Below, piece after piece: positions 1 to 12,000 of a stretch of DNA of 64,000 nt. Both the position numbers and the translations under genes were made by a program. The notes below the pieces were generated by a model. The model made no database searches. It had not been told where the DNA came from and saw nothing but the letters and a program-made list of their open reading frames with translations. Origin of the DNA: Lichenostomus cassidix (Eukaryota > Chordata > Aves > Passeriformes > Meliphagidae); NCBI GenBank assembly GCA_008360975.2, contig CM039180.1:14723122-14787121 (forward strand). Direction: 5' to 3'. The stretch's first letter is position 1. Each line of letters opens with the position of its first letter.

Positions 1-3000
1 CATTTCAGCTGCCTTACAGTTTTGGTTTTTTGGGGTTTTTTAATGCTATTAAAAATGGCCTTTTGTTCTTTCACTTTTTTGTTCCCTCCTTGTCAGGTTT
101 GCTCAGATTACAAGTCAAAACAAAGCTTTTCCTTCTGTTCCGTGGTGTAGATTTACTGTCGGAGAAAAATTGGCCTTCCTTTTGTTATAAATGCTGTAAT
201 AGACAGCATTTATAGGCATAATAGGCAGATGGTAATAAACCATGTTGAATTTCCACTGTCTTGCTGGCAGTGCAAGATCCACAGCTCTGTCTGCAGAGTC
301 AGGAGTCACCCAGGAGTGGAAAGGTTTCAGGTGAGACACTGCACTTTGCTGTGCTGGGTTTGGCCATCACCATATATTTCAGGTTGACAGCTGGTTCTTG
401 GCTCATTTGCTGAGCCTCGTCAGCTGGGCCAGGTTTAATCTCACTGTCAGCTAAGAAGGACTTACAAATTATTTTTTCTTCACCAGTGATATTAGATAGT
501 GAAAGGATACATTGCTCTTTTTGGCTGCCTCAGAGAGCAGTGTCTGTGGGGTAGCAGGAGCACTTCCCAGCTCCTGGCTGCAGAGATGATGATGACTACC
601 AACAGTGGCCCTGGAGGATGTTTGCCAAAGATCCACCTGGGGCAGGGGGCCTTTTCTTGTCTTCTTTCCACTTGTAGAACTGTCTGTCAAGAGTTCCTGT
701 CAAAGGCATTACTGTCGTAGCAAAAGGACTTAATGATCTGCATTTAACAGAGGTCAGAGAAGTTCTCATAATGGTGCCTAAGACAACCTCAGCAGCTGAA
801 GTGTCCCATACTTTTCAGAAGAGAGATTAAAAATCTTTGCACAAAGAAAAGTGCTCTATCACTCTTCCCAACTACAGCCATGGCCTCCTGAAATCCTGAC
901 ACCTGATACTGGTTTCAGCTCAAGGTCAGAGCTTTCCAAGCACTGGTCAATCTCCCTCTGACAGTAATGCAGGTTATGCTTTCTGATGTCTTGCATAGGA
1001 CAGATCCTTTGTCTTAAGGAGGAGTCCTTTACTGGAGCACATGAGAAATGTCCATCAGCTGGACCTGCTATAAGTTCATGTGCCTTCTCTGAACCACCTT
1101 CCCTACCAGAGACACTGCCAAGAAACAGATAATTGATAATTGATTTTTCAACTAGATGAAATAATTTCCAAAGTATGGAAAATGGAGGGGGGGAGCCAGT
1201 AAAGGAGAATTCCCACATAGATTTAAAGACCTGAAAAGAACTTCAAGCAATTCACCCCTCCAGGAGGTGACAGCTCATCTTCAATTACATAGAGTATTCC
1301 GTCATCCCAGCCCAGCTATTTTACTGATGAATTATTTTGCTGAAAGTCCTTGTTTTCCTGCTAGCTTAAATTTATCTAGGATCAGCTTCCAGTAATTAGA
1401 GTCCCATTTTAATGTCATTGCACAAATTGATAGTACATGTCTTCTAGATTCTTGTACCTTAGGCCTCCCCCTGGAACTCAAAAACTTTAATGCCAAAATA
1501 TAGTTTGTTCTCATTAGCAGTATCTTGGGACTGCTGTGTGAAGGGACCAAGAAGATTGGATGTATTAGGCTTTAGCTAAGACACAGAAGAGGATGCAGCA
1601 GTAAGCACAAAGCAATGATTGCTAGAAGGAAGATATATCAGGAACTTCTGTGAGCCTTCTCCCCCAACAGCAGGGTGATACAGTGAAAGAGCATAATTCA
1701 AGCCCTGTCCAAATTAAAACTGATGACATAAAATAGGCCTTACAAGCTAGAGAATAAATCTTTGTAGCTCACTGCTCCCAAAGTGCTATCAAGACTTTGC
1801 GGTCTGAGCCCCACTGTCCTCAGCAGGGTGGTGCCTGCTCTGCCCCTCACCAAAGCACATGAGTATCCATGCAGGAGGAGGGAATGGCTCTTTAGACCTT
1901 TGGTGGTGCAACCATCCCCACCCTTGAGCTGCACTACCATCCCAGAAATGCTTGTTAGGCCTCAGCCTTGATGAACAGCACCTGCTTTTGCCAATACCTT
2001 TCCTGGTGATTCTTTGAGCAACCAAAGACACTCAGACACAACAGAGTCCCACTGACTGACAAGAGTGGAGGGGGTTTTAGGTGTGAGGACTCCATTAACC
2101 TTACACCTTTCTTTTTCAGGCTAAAATTTTTCATTCTGGATCTTGCAAAGTGTTGCACTAAATGGTCTATTCCTGTCCTACCTTTGTGCCACCAGTCAGT
2201 TGTGAACACAATTTTCATGTTTGTGGTTAGCCATGGACAGCATGGCTTTTCCTTCACCTTTCAAGCCTGCCTTTAAATTGCTGATTAAATCTGTTTTAAT
2301 ATCTCTTCTGGGATCACATAGCCCTGTAAGCTGTCCTTACAACTAAAATAGACCAAGGAACACAGACCACTTCTTAGTAAAATAACTATGAAGGTGTTAG
2401 CTAAAGCCCTTGGATAACACACCACAGATTTTGTTTTCTCTCTCAGCCTTCAGTCACATCATGTCAAACTGGTCTCACCAGCAGTCCAACATCCAGGGAT
2501 AAAAGAGCTCAGGGCTGATGGAGAACCACCAAAACTAATGTCCTGGGCAAAGAAGAAAGCCAACAAACAGTGGAAGAAAATTAAATACAAGAGAGTGCTT
2601 GTATGATGATATTCTATATTGGGTCTCTGCCTACCTCTTTAAAGAGAAATTGTTGGCTGGGATATTTGGAACATGAACACTTTTACAAGATCATTAGTAC
2701 CAGCCTGAGTGTTCATTTGGCTCCAGCCTCCAGGGAAAGGGAGCTGCTGGGAGAGCTCTGAATGCTGTGACTGGGACAGACTGTGGACAGACTGGTGCCT
2801 GCCTTGTCTCCTACATGAGTGGCCTCAGTTTTCAGGGCAGTCAACAGGTTTCCTGGACCCTGCACACCTCCAAAAATGAATTTCTTTGGCTGCAATTTCA
2901 ATGACTGCTAATAACAGCATCAAGGGGCCACTTCTGGACTCCACAGCAGCAGACAGCCTGCGAATTAGCTCAATTGTGCCGAAATTATCCATTTACAAGG

Positions 3001-3738
3001 TCTTTAAATATTGACAGGTTTTTATCGTATCTCATTTTATCCAAGTCTATTTGCTGTATCAAGAGGTCATAGTTCATTTTTGATCAATTTTGTTTGTTCT
3101 TTCCCAAAGAAGTTTGTCTAATAAGTCATATAATACTTCTGAAGACAGGAAAAACACACATAGAGGCAGGAGGTGCTGGAACTGAAGCCAGCTGTGAAGG
3201 AATCAAAGGATTCATCTGCCTTAATGTTAGAAGTCTGTGGTGCAAATATCTACAGATGAGCCCATCACCCTGAGCTCCTTTTCCTGTGAAGAGTGAGAAA
3301 TGGGCTCTTACAGGGTGTGACTCAGCTGGACTATTTCCGGCAGCTTCATTAGAATGAAGTGAGTTTTCACAGATCTTGTGCCTCTTTCTCTCTGGGGACT
3401 ATAAAGGAAGACCAGCTCAGATGTGGGCATTTACACACACAGACTATGGTTGCCCTCTGACACCTCTGGGTCTTTCATCCCTATTGAGACAAACTCTGTC
3501 ATTCTCTTTCATCTCCAATTCTAGTTTAGAAATAATGACTTTTAAACCGACTATCCCAATAATGGATGAGGCTTGAACCCTTCCTGCAGGTGCATGCAGG
3601 CCTGGGATGTGGGAAGTGGACTAAGCTGCAGGATGAAGGGCCCAAGGCAAAATGAGACACTGTGTTTGCTTACAGTGCTGGATCTTTACACAATGCAGCT
3701 CACTGGGCTCTACCTCTGCCTGCAGGCAGCAGTATTAA
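1..3738. other. Non-coding unique DNA, no gene seen
   Basis: Open frames here are short (at most 119 codons, 859-1218 minus), overlap on opposite strands and resemble no protein I know. The start carries a T-rich run with G interruptions around 20-45, and there is a G7 run near 1188-1194. The one structured element is the hairpin at 186-214. The last part, just before 3739, runs straight into a CR1 3' end. I see no promoter, CpG island or RNA gene. Confidence 0.6.
186..214. repeat. Perfect inverted repeat, 12-bp stem, 5-nt loop
   Basis: The arms TATAAATGCTGT (186-197) and ACAGCATTTATA (203-214) are exact reverse complements separated by AATAG. A flanking T/G pair could add one wobble pair in RNA. 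The stem is too short for a typical microRNA precursor, and no longer helix is apparent in the flanks. It may be a chance AT-rich palindrome or a relic of a small inverted-repeat element. Confidence 0.85.
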
Positions 3739-4340
3739 AGAGTCATAGAATTGTTGATGGGAAAAGACCATTAAGATCATCAAATCCAGCTGTTAACCCA
3801 GCCCTGCCAAATCTACCCCAAAACCATGTCCCTAAGTGCCATACCTACACATCTTTTGAATGCCTCCACATATGGTGACTCCACTACTTCCCTGGGCAGT
3901 CTGCTGCAGTGCTTGATAATCTTTTCAGTGAATAAATTTTTCCTAATATATAATCTAAACCTCCCCAAGCACAACTTGAGACTGTTTTCTCTAGTCCTGT
4001 CACTTGTTACTTGGGAGAAGACATCAACCCCCACCTGGCCACAACCTCCTTTCGGGGAGCTGTAGACAACAATAAGGTCTCCCCTGACATTTCTTTTCTC
4101 TAGGCTAAACACCCCCAACTCCCTCAGCTGCTCCTCACAGGACTTGTGTTTCAGACCCTTCATCAACTTCATTGCTGTTCTGTGGATCTGCTCCAGCACC
4201 TCAATGTCTTTCTTGTAGGGATGGGATCAAAATTGATCTCAGGAGTCAAGGTGCAGCCTCACCAGTGCCAGGCACAGGGGAATGATGCCTATCCTAGTCC
4301 TGCTGGTCACATTTTTGCTGATACAAACAGCACTGTGGGA
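3739..4340 (-). mobile_element. CR1 LINE, 5'-truncated 3' end
   Basis: Read on the minus strand, this is the 3' part of a chicken-repeat-1 retrotransposon. The element ends at about 3739-3750 with the CR1-type terminus (plus-strand TCATAGAATTGTTGATGGG). It then runs back through text typical of the family, such as GGTGACTCCACTACTTCCCTGGGCAG and GGTCTCCCCTGAC on the plus strand. It loses similarity near 4340 after the CTGCTGGTCACAT..CTGATACAA motif, a usual kind of 5' truncation. The terminal octamer repeat is nearly absent, and there is no poly(A) tail, as expected for CR1. Scattered substitutions and stops in the coding part show a dead, moderately old copy. The exact 5' edge is uncertain by about 20 bp. 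Confidence 0.93.
3813..4330 (-). pseudogene. CR1 ORF2 C-terminal relic (reverse transcriptase end)
   Basis: The minus-strand translation follows CR1 ORF2 through its final approximately 170 residues. Recognisable pieces in order are a SRTRIGIIPLCLALVRLHL segment, KKDIEVLEQIHRTA, LRELGVFSLEKRNVRGDLI, VFSQVTSDRTR, GRFRLYIRKNLFTEKIIKH, SRLPREVVESP and a last MALRDMV. Two in-frame stops lie upstream of KKDIEVLE (in the part equivalent to HLEYCVQFWAP of active copies), so only the last 129 codons are continuously open. The frame ends at 3813, about 70 bp before the element's 3' end, matching the short CR1 3' untranslated region. In active elements this protein nicks DNA and reverse-transcribes its own RNA. 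This copy is non-functional because it lacks the endonuclease and the catalytic reverse-transcriptase core. Confidence 0.9.
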
Positions 4341-7300
4341 AGCTGGAGGTAGTAAACCCTGAAAATGAAGTCAAACCTTTTTAAATAGTTTGACTAAAAA
4401 CTTCTGCCTCTCTTAGTTGTTCAAGTGTCATTCTCTCCATATTATCAACACATTTGGTCTCTAGTCTTGCAGAAAAATTACTTGTATGATATGATTATAT
4501 ATGTGCACAGCAACAAGTACACAAATGCCTTGTGAAAATCAATTAGAAATTCCCAAAGGACAACGAAAAACTAAAAATATTGAAAGAAAACAGGAAGTAC
4601 TATACCCTTGGTGTGTGACATTAAGAAAAAGATGCTTACTTCTCTTTTAGGTCATCTTTAAAGATGTCTTAAACTGATTTAGTTGTGCTTAATCAATTGA
4701 ATTGAGACAGGTAACAAATCTAAGCGAGAAAATTTGCTGTGTTGAAGATCTTAACAGAAGATAATTGTTTAATACACGAGGCAGTAATTTGCAACATACC
4801 TCCCATATATTTCCTTTTAGTCCTCACTGTCTCAATGCATCTAGAATATTTATGCTTTATCTTACTATCTTTGTTTTCCTCACGACTTTATTATTATACG
4901 CAATTTCTGCACAACTGTACTTCCCTACTTTTCTGCACTTTGGTGCTATTTTTCAGCAACCAAAAGCTCTGCTTTTTGATTGGTACATCTCTGGAGAAAA
5001 TACAGTGTTTTTCTCTGCAGCAGACGGGCCTCAGGGATTTAGTGTTGCTCAGGGACATTCACTTTTTTGGGCAGGAGAATGTTACACCTCCCTTCTCTTC
5101 TATATCCAGCAAACAAAACCACTGATCTCCAGCCTTGATCCTGTAAGCACAGAACTCATGTCATTACAAAACACAAAGCCCAAAATCTGCTGAGAAGATT
5201 GTATAGTTCAACTCCAATACATCTGTAAGAAAGGTGCCTATGAAAATGTTAATCGACTTAAAAGCACTGGGAGGCAGTTTGACATACTTCCAGGAGAAAA
5301 CAGCAGCGTTACCACATCAGCATCAGAGAAGATAAGATACTTTGCCATGGTTACAAATACAAGGACAATAAATATGTCTGATCCTTTTCCAAGAAAATGG
5401 GAGAAAAATAACTGGCAAGGTGCCTGCTTCTAAAACCAATTTCAATATATAAAGGAGCCTGTGAAAAGGATTCTGACTAATACACTGCCAGACAGAGAGG
5501 AGGAACAACCATTTCTGGAGGTAAGAGGCATTGAAAGTGTAACCAGAAATAAAATGAAAGCTCCTTTTGAGCTTTTTAGGAGTAAGACTGATATTAAATA
5601 AAATCCAGTAAAACTGATAATGCCCACTAATCTCGAATCTGCATTTCATGTCGCTGAAAAAGCTCACTTGACACCATCCAGGAGAAGCTTCATTGCTGAC
5701 GTGACCCAGAAATTGTCATTTTGGCCACCTAATTGCCTTCTGCCTGGGAGCTGGAGATTCAGCTGGAGGCAGTGCAGGCATTGCTGGGAGGTCATTTCTC
5801 CTTCTGAGGAGGACCCAGCAGGCATTTTCTTCTGAAGAGTCTGGACTCAATTCCTGTAAAGAGATGTTTATTACAAGGTTATCTGTAGAGAGAGATAATT
5901 TCCTTCACAGTTTCTTTTGGTACATGGGGAGGAGATTGCTTAACTGTGTGGTGTCAAGCTAACACACTTACTAGTACAGAGCTACTTGCAGGTAGCTGTC
6001 ATACCTATAGATAAACCCTGACTCGTGCTGTTTTCAGCCATCTGCACTCAGTTTAAGGCAAAAGTAGAGGCCAAGTGTCCCTCTTTCCCTGTGTGATCCC
6101 TGATTTCTCGTATATGATAGGCTGTAATTCTCCCCAGGGCATTCAGTCTTGTCTGTCCCAGCACATTAGGGACAGTTTAATACTCTTACCTCTGAGAAAA
6201 GAACAGAACACCTTTGCCAGTCCTCTCAGTGCACTGTTTGTGGCATGGCCAGGCCTGAAAGTGTTCCATTCAGGTAAATGAGTAGTCACCATCCCAGGCT
6301 GGTGCTTCTGGGTTTCTGCAGATTCAGGGGGACATTTTTCAGAGTACTCCATATTTGCCTTGCAGACAAAAAGATCTAGAAGCACCATTTGTGTTATGTG
6401 AAAGGTGTGGAAAGAGATTCCCCATGCCACTTATGGCAGCAGGGTGCCTGACACCCATTTTTATAATGGGGAAAAAGGCTTTTCATCCTCAGATTTCCCA
6501 GTTGAGCATCATGGGCCAGGCACAGCTTACAGGTATGTTATGACCTCTTATTGAATTAATTGCAATGGTTAAAGTGATTAGAATTAGTATCTGTGATGAG
6601 GATAGCTCATAAAAACCTCTAGCTCAGAGCATCTGGGCAGCTGCATCTTTCCAGCAGCCGTGTGGTGCTGGACTGTCCTGAGCTGCCTCCAGCCCCTCGA
6701 CAGTGGTGTCAGGTGTGTCAGAACAGCTCCAGCTGCCTGGGCAAACCAGAGCCATGTCTGCCCCCACACATTCAGGTGCCTGGAGCAGCTGCACAAGCAC
6801 TGGCTCTCCTCAGCTTGCTGCAGCTGGCAAGCAGCAGGGATGCAACCACCAGCACTGAGGATGTGATGTCTGAGCATCATGGAGAGCCATCCTACCAGAG
6901 GGAATGAAATAAAAGAGACATGATGATACTTCCCTGCTTTCCAGGGCAAAAGCAAAAAGGGGCTAGGTTTCTAAGAAGTCATGCTACCAGCTTTCATTTT
7001 AACTCAACTGGATGATTTCCATCAGGAGTACTGGGGAGGCCTTCTCCAACAGCACAGGACAGTTTAGAGAATGAATCCTGAATTCCAATTCAACAGCCAA
7101 TTGCCATAGAAATTAATCTAGTCATATGTAAAATGGGGGGATGAAACTTTTGTTGTTGTTTTAATACATCCATTGGAAATCTGCTTCTTGCACAGCAAAT
7201 CTGGAATGAGGTTCATCATCTGACACAAAGGCAATTGCTGGGATTTTTTTTTAAGTAAGTGCCAGGTATCATTGCAGGTGGGAACATGAGCCTCAGTTGC

Positions 7301-8100
7301 TCATGGGTACTCATTTGCAGTTGTAAATAGTGCAGTGTTTGGAAGCAGTTCAGAGTACAGCTGCAATCAGATACTCTCAATATTGGCTGTTCAGTGCCAG
7401 AGACACTGTGATTGTGTGAGTGCTTGGAGCAGCAGGGGCGAGAAATGCTGGAAGCTCAGCCTCTGCGCAATTCCTCTACAAGTAAAAACTCACCTGTAGC
7501 CTCTGATTGCTCTACTTTCCTGTTATCCATCGATCTTAAATGTCTCACATATTTGACCTCATTTACATAGGCATCTATCCCAGGAATAATTCCCTAACAG
7601 TGAGTGCAGGATTGTGTGTTCTGAGGTCAAGAGCAGCAAGATAGCAATTACAGAGATAATTGTTTTTAATGCGCTTTCACCTACAGAGTCCCATTAAAAT
7701 GTTCTTTGCAGAAGAACAGAATGGAACAATGTTTTAATATTAGGTTTACAAGAAACACTTTATTCCTCCTTTATTATATCCAAGTTCCTTGTCAGCGACC
7801 ATGAATTAATTTTCACATTGTGCAGTCTGATTTTTTTTGTGGAGCAGGCTTTGCTCACTGCATCTGAGTGCTGAAATTTGAAAAACACTGACAGTGTTTA
7901 TGGTAATTAAAATCGGCTGAAGGATGCTGTTCAGTACTCTAGATAGGATTAAAATTTCTTGTATTCTCTTAAAAATCAGTTAGAAAGGAAAGGTCAAAAT
8001 GTTAAGACTTCTTAGAGCAGGATCCATGTAAACCATTTTTTCCTCCGTCATTTTATCAATGGTGTTTGACAATTACCTGAATTAATTCCTGCAACAACTT
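4341..8100. other. Non-coding unique DNA, no gene seen
   Basis: Two overlapping frames at 4739-5193 (128 and 142 codons) lie in T-rich sequence and translate to low-complexity hydrophobic residues without a recognisable domain. I treat them as chance. A GC-richer patch at 6640-6900 is open in all three forward frames, again without a domain. The part at about 7630-7960 is AT-rich, with TTTTAATG and GGTAATTAAAATC motifs, and looks like a possible conserved non-coding element, but this cannot be judged from one sequence. Confidence 0.55.
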
Positions 8101-8607
8101 TTGTCTCAAAGTCACCTACATCCACATCAAACTGGTGCTATTTTGTTTAATTCTTTAGTGTCATCAGGAACAACACTGGTCAGGCCACCTGCAGCTGTGA
8201 TCCTGCTCATCCCCGTACCAGAGAGGAAGCAGTTCCTCCCGTGGCTGCCCCATGGTGGTACCTGGGGACCTGGTGGGTACCTGCCACGGCTGAGATGGGG
8301 GCAGGGGATACCCTGTGCAGTACTCGTGGCTGCACATGCTGAAGGAGGACAAACAGGGCCCTTACCCCTTCAAAGGCACTCCTACATCAGCTGTTGAACA
8401 AATCAAAGAGGTGCCATCATCCCTTGAGGGGGTCGTGGTAACACCCACTCTGGAGCAGCTTACACAGCCTCATTACCAGAGAAGCACCTTTGCCACACTC
8501 CCTAGAGACAGGCTGGGCCATGCATCAGGGTGGGATGTCAGTCTGACCCATTTCCACTGTCCTTTCCCAGCCAGTGGCCCCACTTCCACACAGCCTATTG
8601 ACTTGAA
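8101..8607. other. GC-richer unassigned block next to LTR-like element
   Basis: This block is clearly richer in G and C than its neighbours and open over 98 codons (8101-8397) and 104 codons (8315-8629) in overlapping forward frames, with a reverse frame as well. No domain is recognisable. It touches the 3' end of the probable minus-strand LTR at 8608. It could therefore be degraded internal retroviral sequence, but I see no primer-binding site or gag/pol motif, so it may simply be unique DNA. Confidence 0.3.
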
Positions 8608-8888
8608 TGACGGTGGACTCAAACACTAACACACAAGGTGGTGATAGGCATCAGCAACTTATTATCCCTGGTACACCTTTTTATACTCTTTCTTCACACA
8701 CATAACATGTGTTCCTTATTCCATTACCGTTGGTCAGTAAACTATCCACAGGTGTCTTTTCTAATTAGTCCTACACTCTGCATTCTCTGCTTCATTCTCT
8801 AACAAAGGTGTTTACCTCACTTGTTTAAGGGCACAGCTGTAACTTATTTAGGTTTAGGCTGCCTGCAGCCTTTTCCTATCTTACCACA
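8608..8888 (-). mobile_element. Probable solo LTR of an endogenous retrovirus (ERVL-like)
   Basis: Read on the minus strand, this segment starts TGTGGTAAGATAGG and ends near CCACCGTCA, a TG...CA layout. It holds a good TATA box (GTATAAAAAGG) about 200 bases in. About 20 bases downstream is an AATAATAAG stretch that may be a worn polyadenylation signal, followed by a short CACCTTGTGTGTTAGTGT tail. This U3-TATA-short R/U5 organisation fits short avian ERVL-type LTRs. I see no clear target-site duplication, so both edges are approximate. No retroviral gene is recognisable beside it, so it would be a solo LTR left by recombination. An alternative is an unrelated AT-rich stretch with a fortuitous TATA box. 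Confidence 0.45.
8676..8686 (-). promoter_or_regulatory. TATA box of the LTR-like element
   Basis: The minus strand reads GTATAAAAAGG, a near-consensus TATA element inside the presumed LTR. Nothing in the flanking sequence suggests a gene that it would drive. Confidence 0.4.
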
Positions 8889-9024
8889 CCTAGAGGGTAA
8901 CACCCCCTTGTCATCTCCCCTGCCTATTATTCCTGAAGAGCCTGTATCTTTCAATTTCAACACTCCAGTCTCAGGAGCCATCCCATAACATCTGCAAGAT
9001 ACCAATAAGATCACAGTCCAAAGC
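8889..9024 (-). pseudogene. CR1 ORF2 endonuclease-domain relic
   Basis: The minus-strand translation reads LDCDLIGI, then WDGS-stop-DWSVEIERYRLFRNN and RQGR-stop-QGGVTL. This matches the apurinic-type endonuclease region of CR1 ORF2, whose family text is close to DIIGITETWWD, YDWSVAIEGYRLFRRD and RQGRRGGGVALYV. Three in-frame stops and the loss of the TETWW core show an old, inactive copy. The similarity stops at about 8889, exactly where the LTR-like element begins, so the LTR may have inserted into or next to this fragment. The upstream edge beyond 9024 is unclear. Confidence 0.7.
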
Positions 9025-12000
9025 CATCAATACACTCTATTAGTGTATGACAAATCTACAGTGGCTATTACTTGTATATTTGATATACTTGAAACACTTA
9101 AAAATAGGATGGCTTTTATTTCAATACTTCTTCTGAAATTCAGAAATAAACTAAATTATGTGCATTTACCAGAACCTCCTTCTGCCTCTTCTCAGCAAAA
9201 GATACTATTTTCTTTTATGGAATTTCTTGGTTCCTCACTTCTACTCTGAAATTTTACATTTACTTCTTGAAGTATCCTTGGAGAGCAACCAACTTTCAAA
9301 TTCCATCAGGCTCCAACAATTTGTAAATATTTTATGTATTGCTGTACTTTCTAACATCTTTCACTTTTCTGTTCTTTTACTCTGAATTTGTACCATTTCC
9401 TCTCTATTAAAGCAGCAGCTCGATCACTACCAAAGCCTCTTGTGAAAACTGAGTCAGAAAAGGCATTCTGTCTCCTTTGGTATTGTTTGCCATTAGCTTT
9501 CCTTCTGCAGTGCACAGTGAACCAATGTGTGCTCTGATATTTCTCTTTCCAATAATGCCTCCACAGATTGTGGGGTTTGCTATTCTTTTTTTATTTTTCT
9601 CTTGAATTTGATTTTCTCCCCTCCAGCACATCCTGTCCTTTGGGAGTCATCCTTGCTCACTTGACCTCATGCCCATTTTTTCTGTAATTCATTCTTGTAT
9701 GAGTTTACTGAAGAGCTGAAATTGTCCAAACTGGTCTCCTGCTCCAATTTTCAGTGTGACTACATGCTGGTAGAATTGTATCTTAACATTTTGTACAAGG
9801 AACTGACAATTCTCCTGAATTATTCACTCTTTTAGATTGTTTTTCTACAAACTATTACTTATTATCTTTCTTTGGTTACTAAACTCTGTTTCTTGAAGCC
9901 AATTGACTTAATTCTGTTTGGTTTGGTTCTCCCACATTCTTTGTCTAAGAGCTGTTACGCTGAATAATCTGTCCCTTAGCATTTAACAGCGGCTTATCAG
10001 CTGCACACTGATGATACTTGAAGAGTCCTAGGAAGGAAGCAACAACATAATAATTAAAAAAAAGAAACCAGCCATTAATATGGCCATATTAATTTGAATT
10101 GTGAAAAGGAAAACTAAAATATTTCAAAAGGACCTGAACTATTAACTGACCTCCCATATCTACCTTGGCTCTCTGTGGCATTTTATGATGCACTTTCTCT
10201 TCTTGCCATTTCACTGACCCAGGAGGTAAATTAAAAGTTAACCTACCTGCACTAAAGTTATGTTCAGGTTCTTATTGGTAACAACTGCAGCTTTACTTTC
10301 CATTGACATCCAGCTGGAAAAAAAGCATTATCTCTACATAATCTCCAAGAGTTGTGCCTCCAAATGTGTTGCCTCCCAGTAGAGACGCAGAGCAGCTTAA
10401 GCAGTCAAACCCAACTGGTTGTATTCAAAGCAGAGGAGCAAAATCGCTCCATGGAGTAATCCCTGCCTCCACCCTGGCACTGGCACAAACTCCTGGCTGC
10501 TGGGAGAGGACACACCAAGCCTCCTGCCTGGCACATCAGCCATGGTAAGGCTGCTCTCCCTTCATGAGAACAGGGAGAGAGGCTGCCCAGAGGGGTTGTG
10601 GAAGCCCCAGCTGTGGAGATCCTCAGGATTCAGGGAGATGTAAGAGTTGCTGGGCCTGACTGAGTTTTGTCCCACTTTTTCTCAAGGATTGGCTGGATGC
10701 CTCCACAAGGATTTTCCAGCCATCATTCCTGTGAAGCTTCTGAACCAGTTTCCCACCCTCCCTGGGCCATCACAAGACAGGGGTAAAGCAGTGAGAGGGT
10801 CTAGAGTCTACCTGCCTCCAGAAATACCAGCAGCTAGGGACTAGTGAAGGGTTTGCCCCTAGGCAAAATCTGTGTGTGGCTGTGGTTCTCCATTCTCCTA
10901 CTCCCTGCACAGTCTTGCTTGTTTAAACTTTTCTTTGAAATTCATTTTTCCCCAATTAGGTGTGATTTTGTGGCTGAGGTTTGCACAGATCAAATCAGCA
11001 CCCGAAGGGTGTGTTTTTGAGAAGCTGCCTTAGAAATGGGACATGGTCCAGGCTGCCATAGATCAGGACTTAGCAGAAAGGTGACATAAGCAGGTAAGGC
11101 GGTCCCAGAAGGTGCAGGATTGTATCCAGTCAGAGACACATCTTTGGGAGGTCACCCACAAGTAAGGTAAAAGCAAGCTCTGGGCTGCTCCCTTGCTGTT
11201 GCAGGGCACAAGGGATGCATCTTTGGCAGGCTGCAAGGGTGAGTGCCTGTCTCAGAATCTCTGAAAGCAAGGCAAAGCCTGGTCCTTCTCCTTTTCTTCT
11301 CTTTGTAGTCACCATCCAAAGACATTTTTCAGCTACTGGAGATGATTGGACCCAACCCTTTCCCAATTCCCATTTCAAATGGCCTCACAAAAATGCAGAG
11401 ATAGAAACGCTACTAGGAAGAGCTCTGCCATTAACTCACCGAATATTAAAAGGCATCAAAGCACTGCAGATAAAATTATTTCAAAGGCTAATCACTATAC
11501 AAATCCTTCTGGCTTTAATTCTAGGCTTGAAATATTGCCGTGTTAAGAAAATAGAATTCATAGTACATGAGACACACGGGAGAAGATTCAATTCGTAATG
11601 ATAATTTGAAGCATTTTAATAGGGTTTCACCAGCAATATGAAGATTGGCAGTTTAATAATTTGTGGAAATTAAGAAGTAATCATGCCCCATATTTAAAGC
11701 CTTCCTAAAACATCCGGAACACAGTGCAGGATAAACCAAATGTCTGGCAAATTTCTGATTCTGTTTTCAGGGTAAGACCTAATCCAACTGCAGCACTGTG
11801 GCTGTCACTGCAAGAGTTGAGTGTCTGGAGCTGACAGGGGAGAGGAATTTTAGGCTTAAACTCTCCAAAACTTTCCTACCAAAGCACTCAATATTGTGCC
11901 ATCTTTGCAGCAGACATTTTAGGATGGTGTTTGAAGAAGCTGCTTGGGTGCTGGACCAAAAACCCAAGAAGGTGGGAAGTAATTCTCTATAAGGACATCC

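Noticed and set aside
344..366. Start of another LTR of the 12.7-kb class (TGTGCTGGGTTTGGC)
   Set aside because: Only about 15 bases match and similarity stops at once; no other LTR landmark follows.
4739..5193. Overlapping open frames of 128 and 142 codons
   Set aside because: They overlap in different phases in T-rich DNA; the products are low-complexity and resemble no family; there is no start context or splice evidence.
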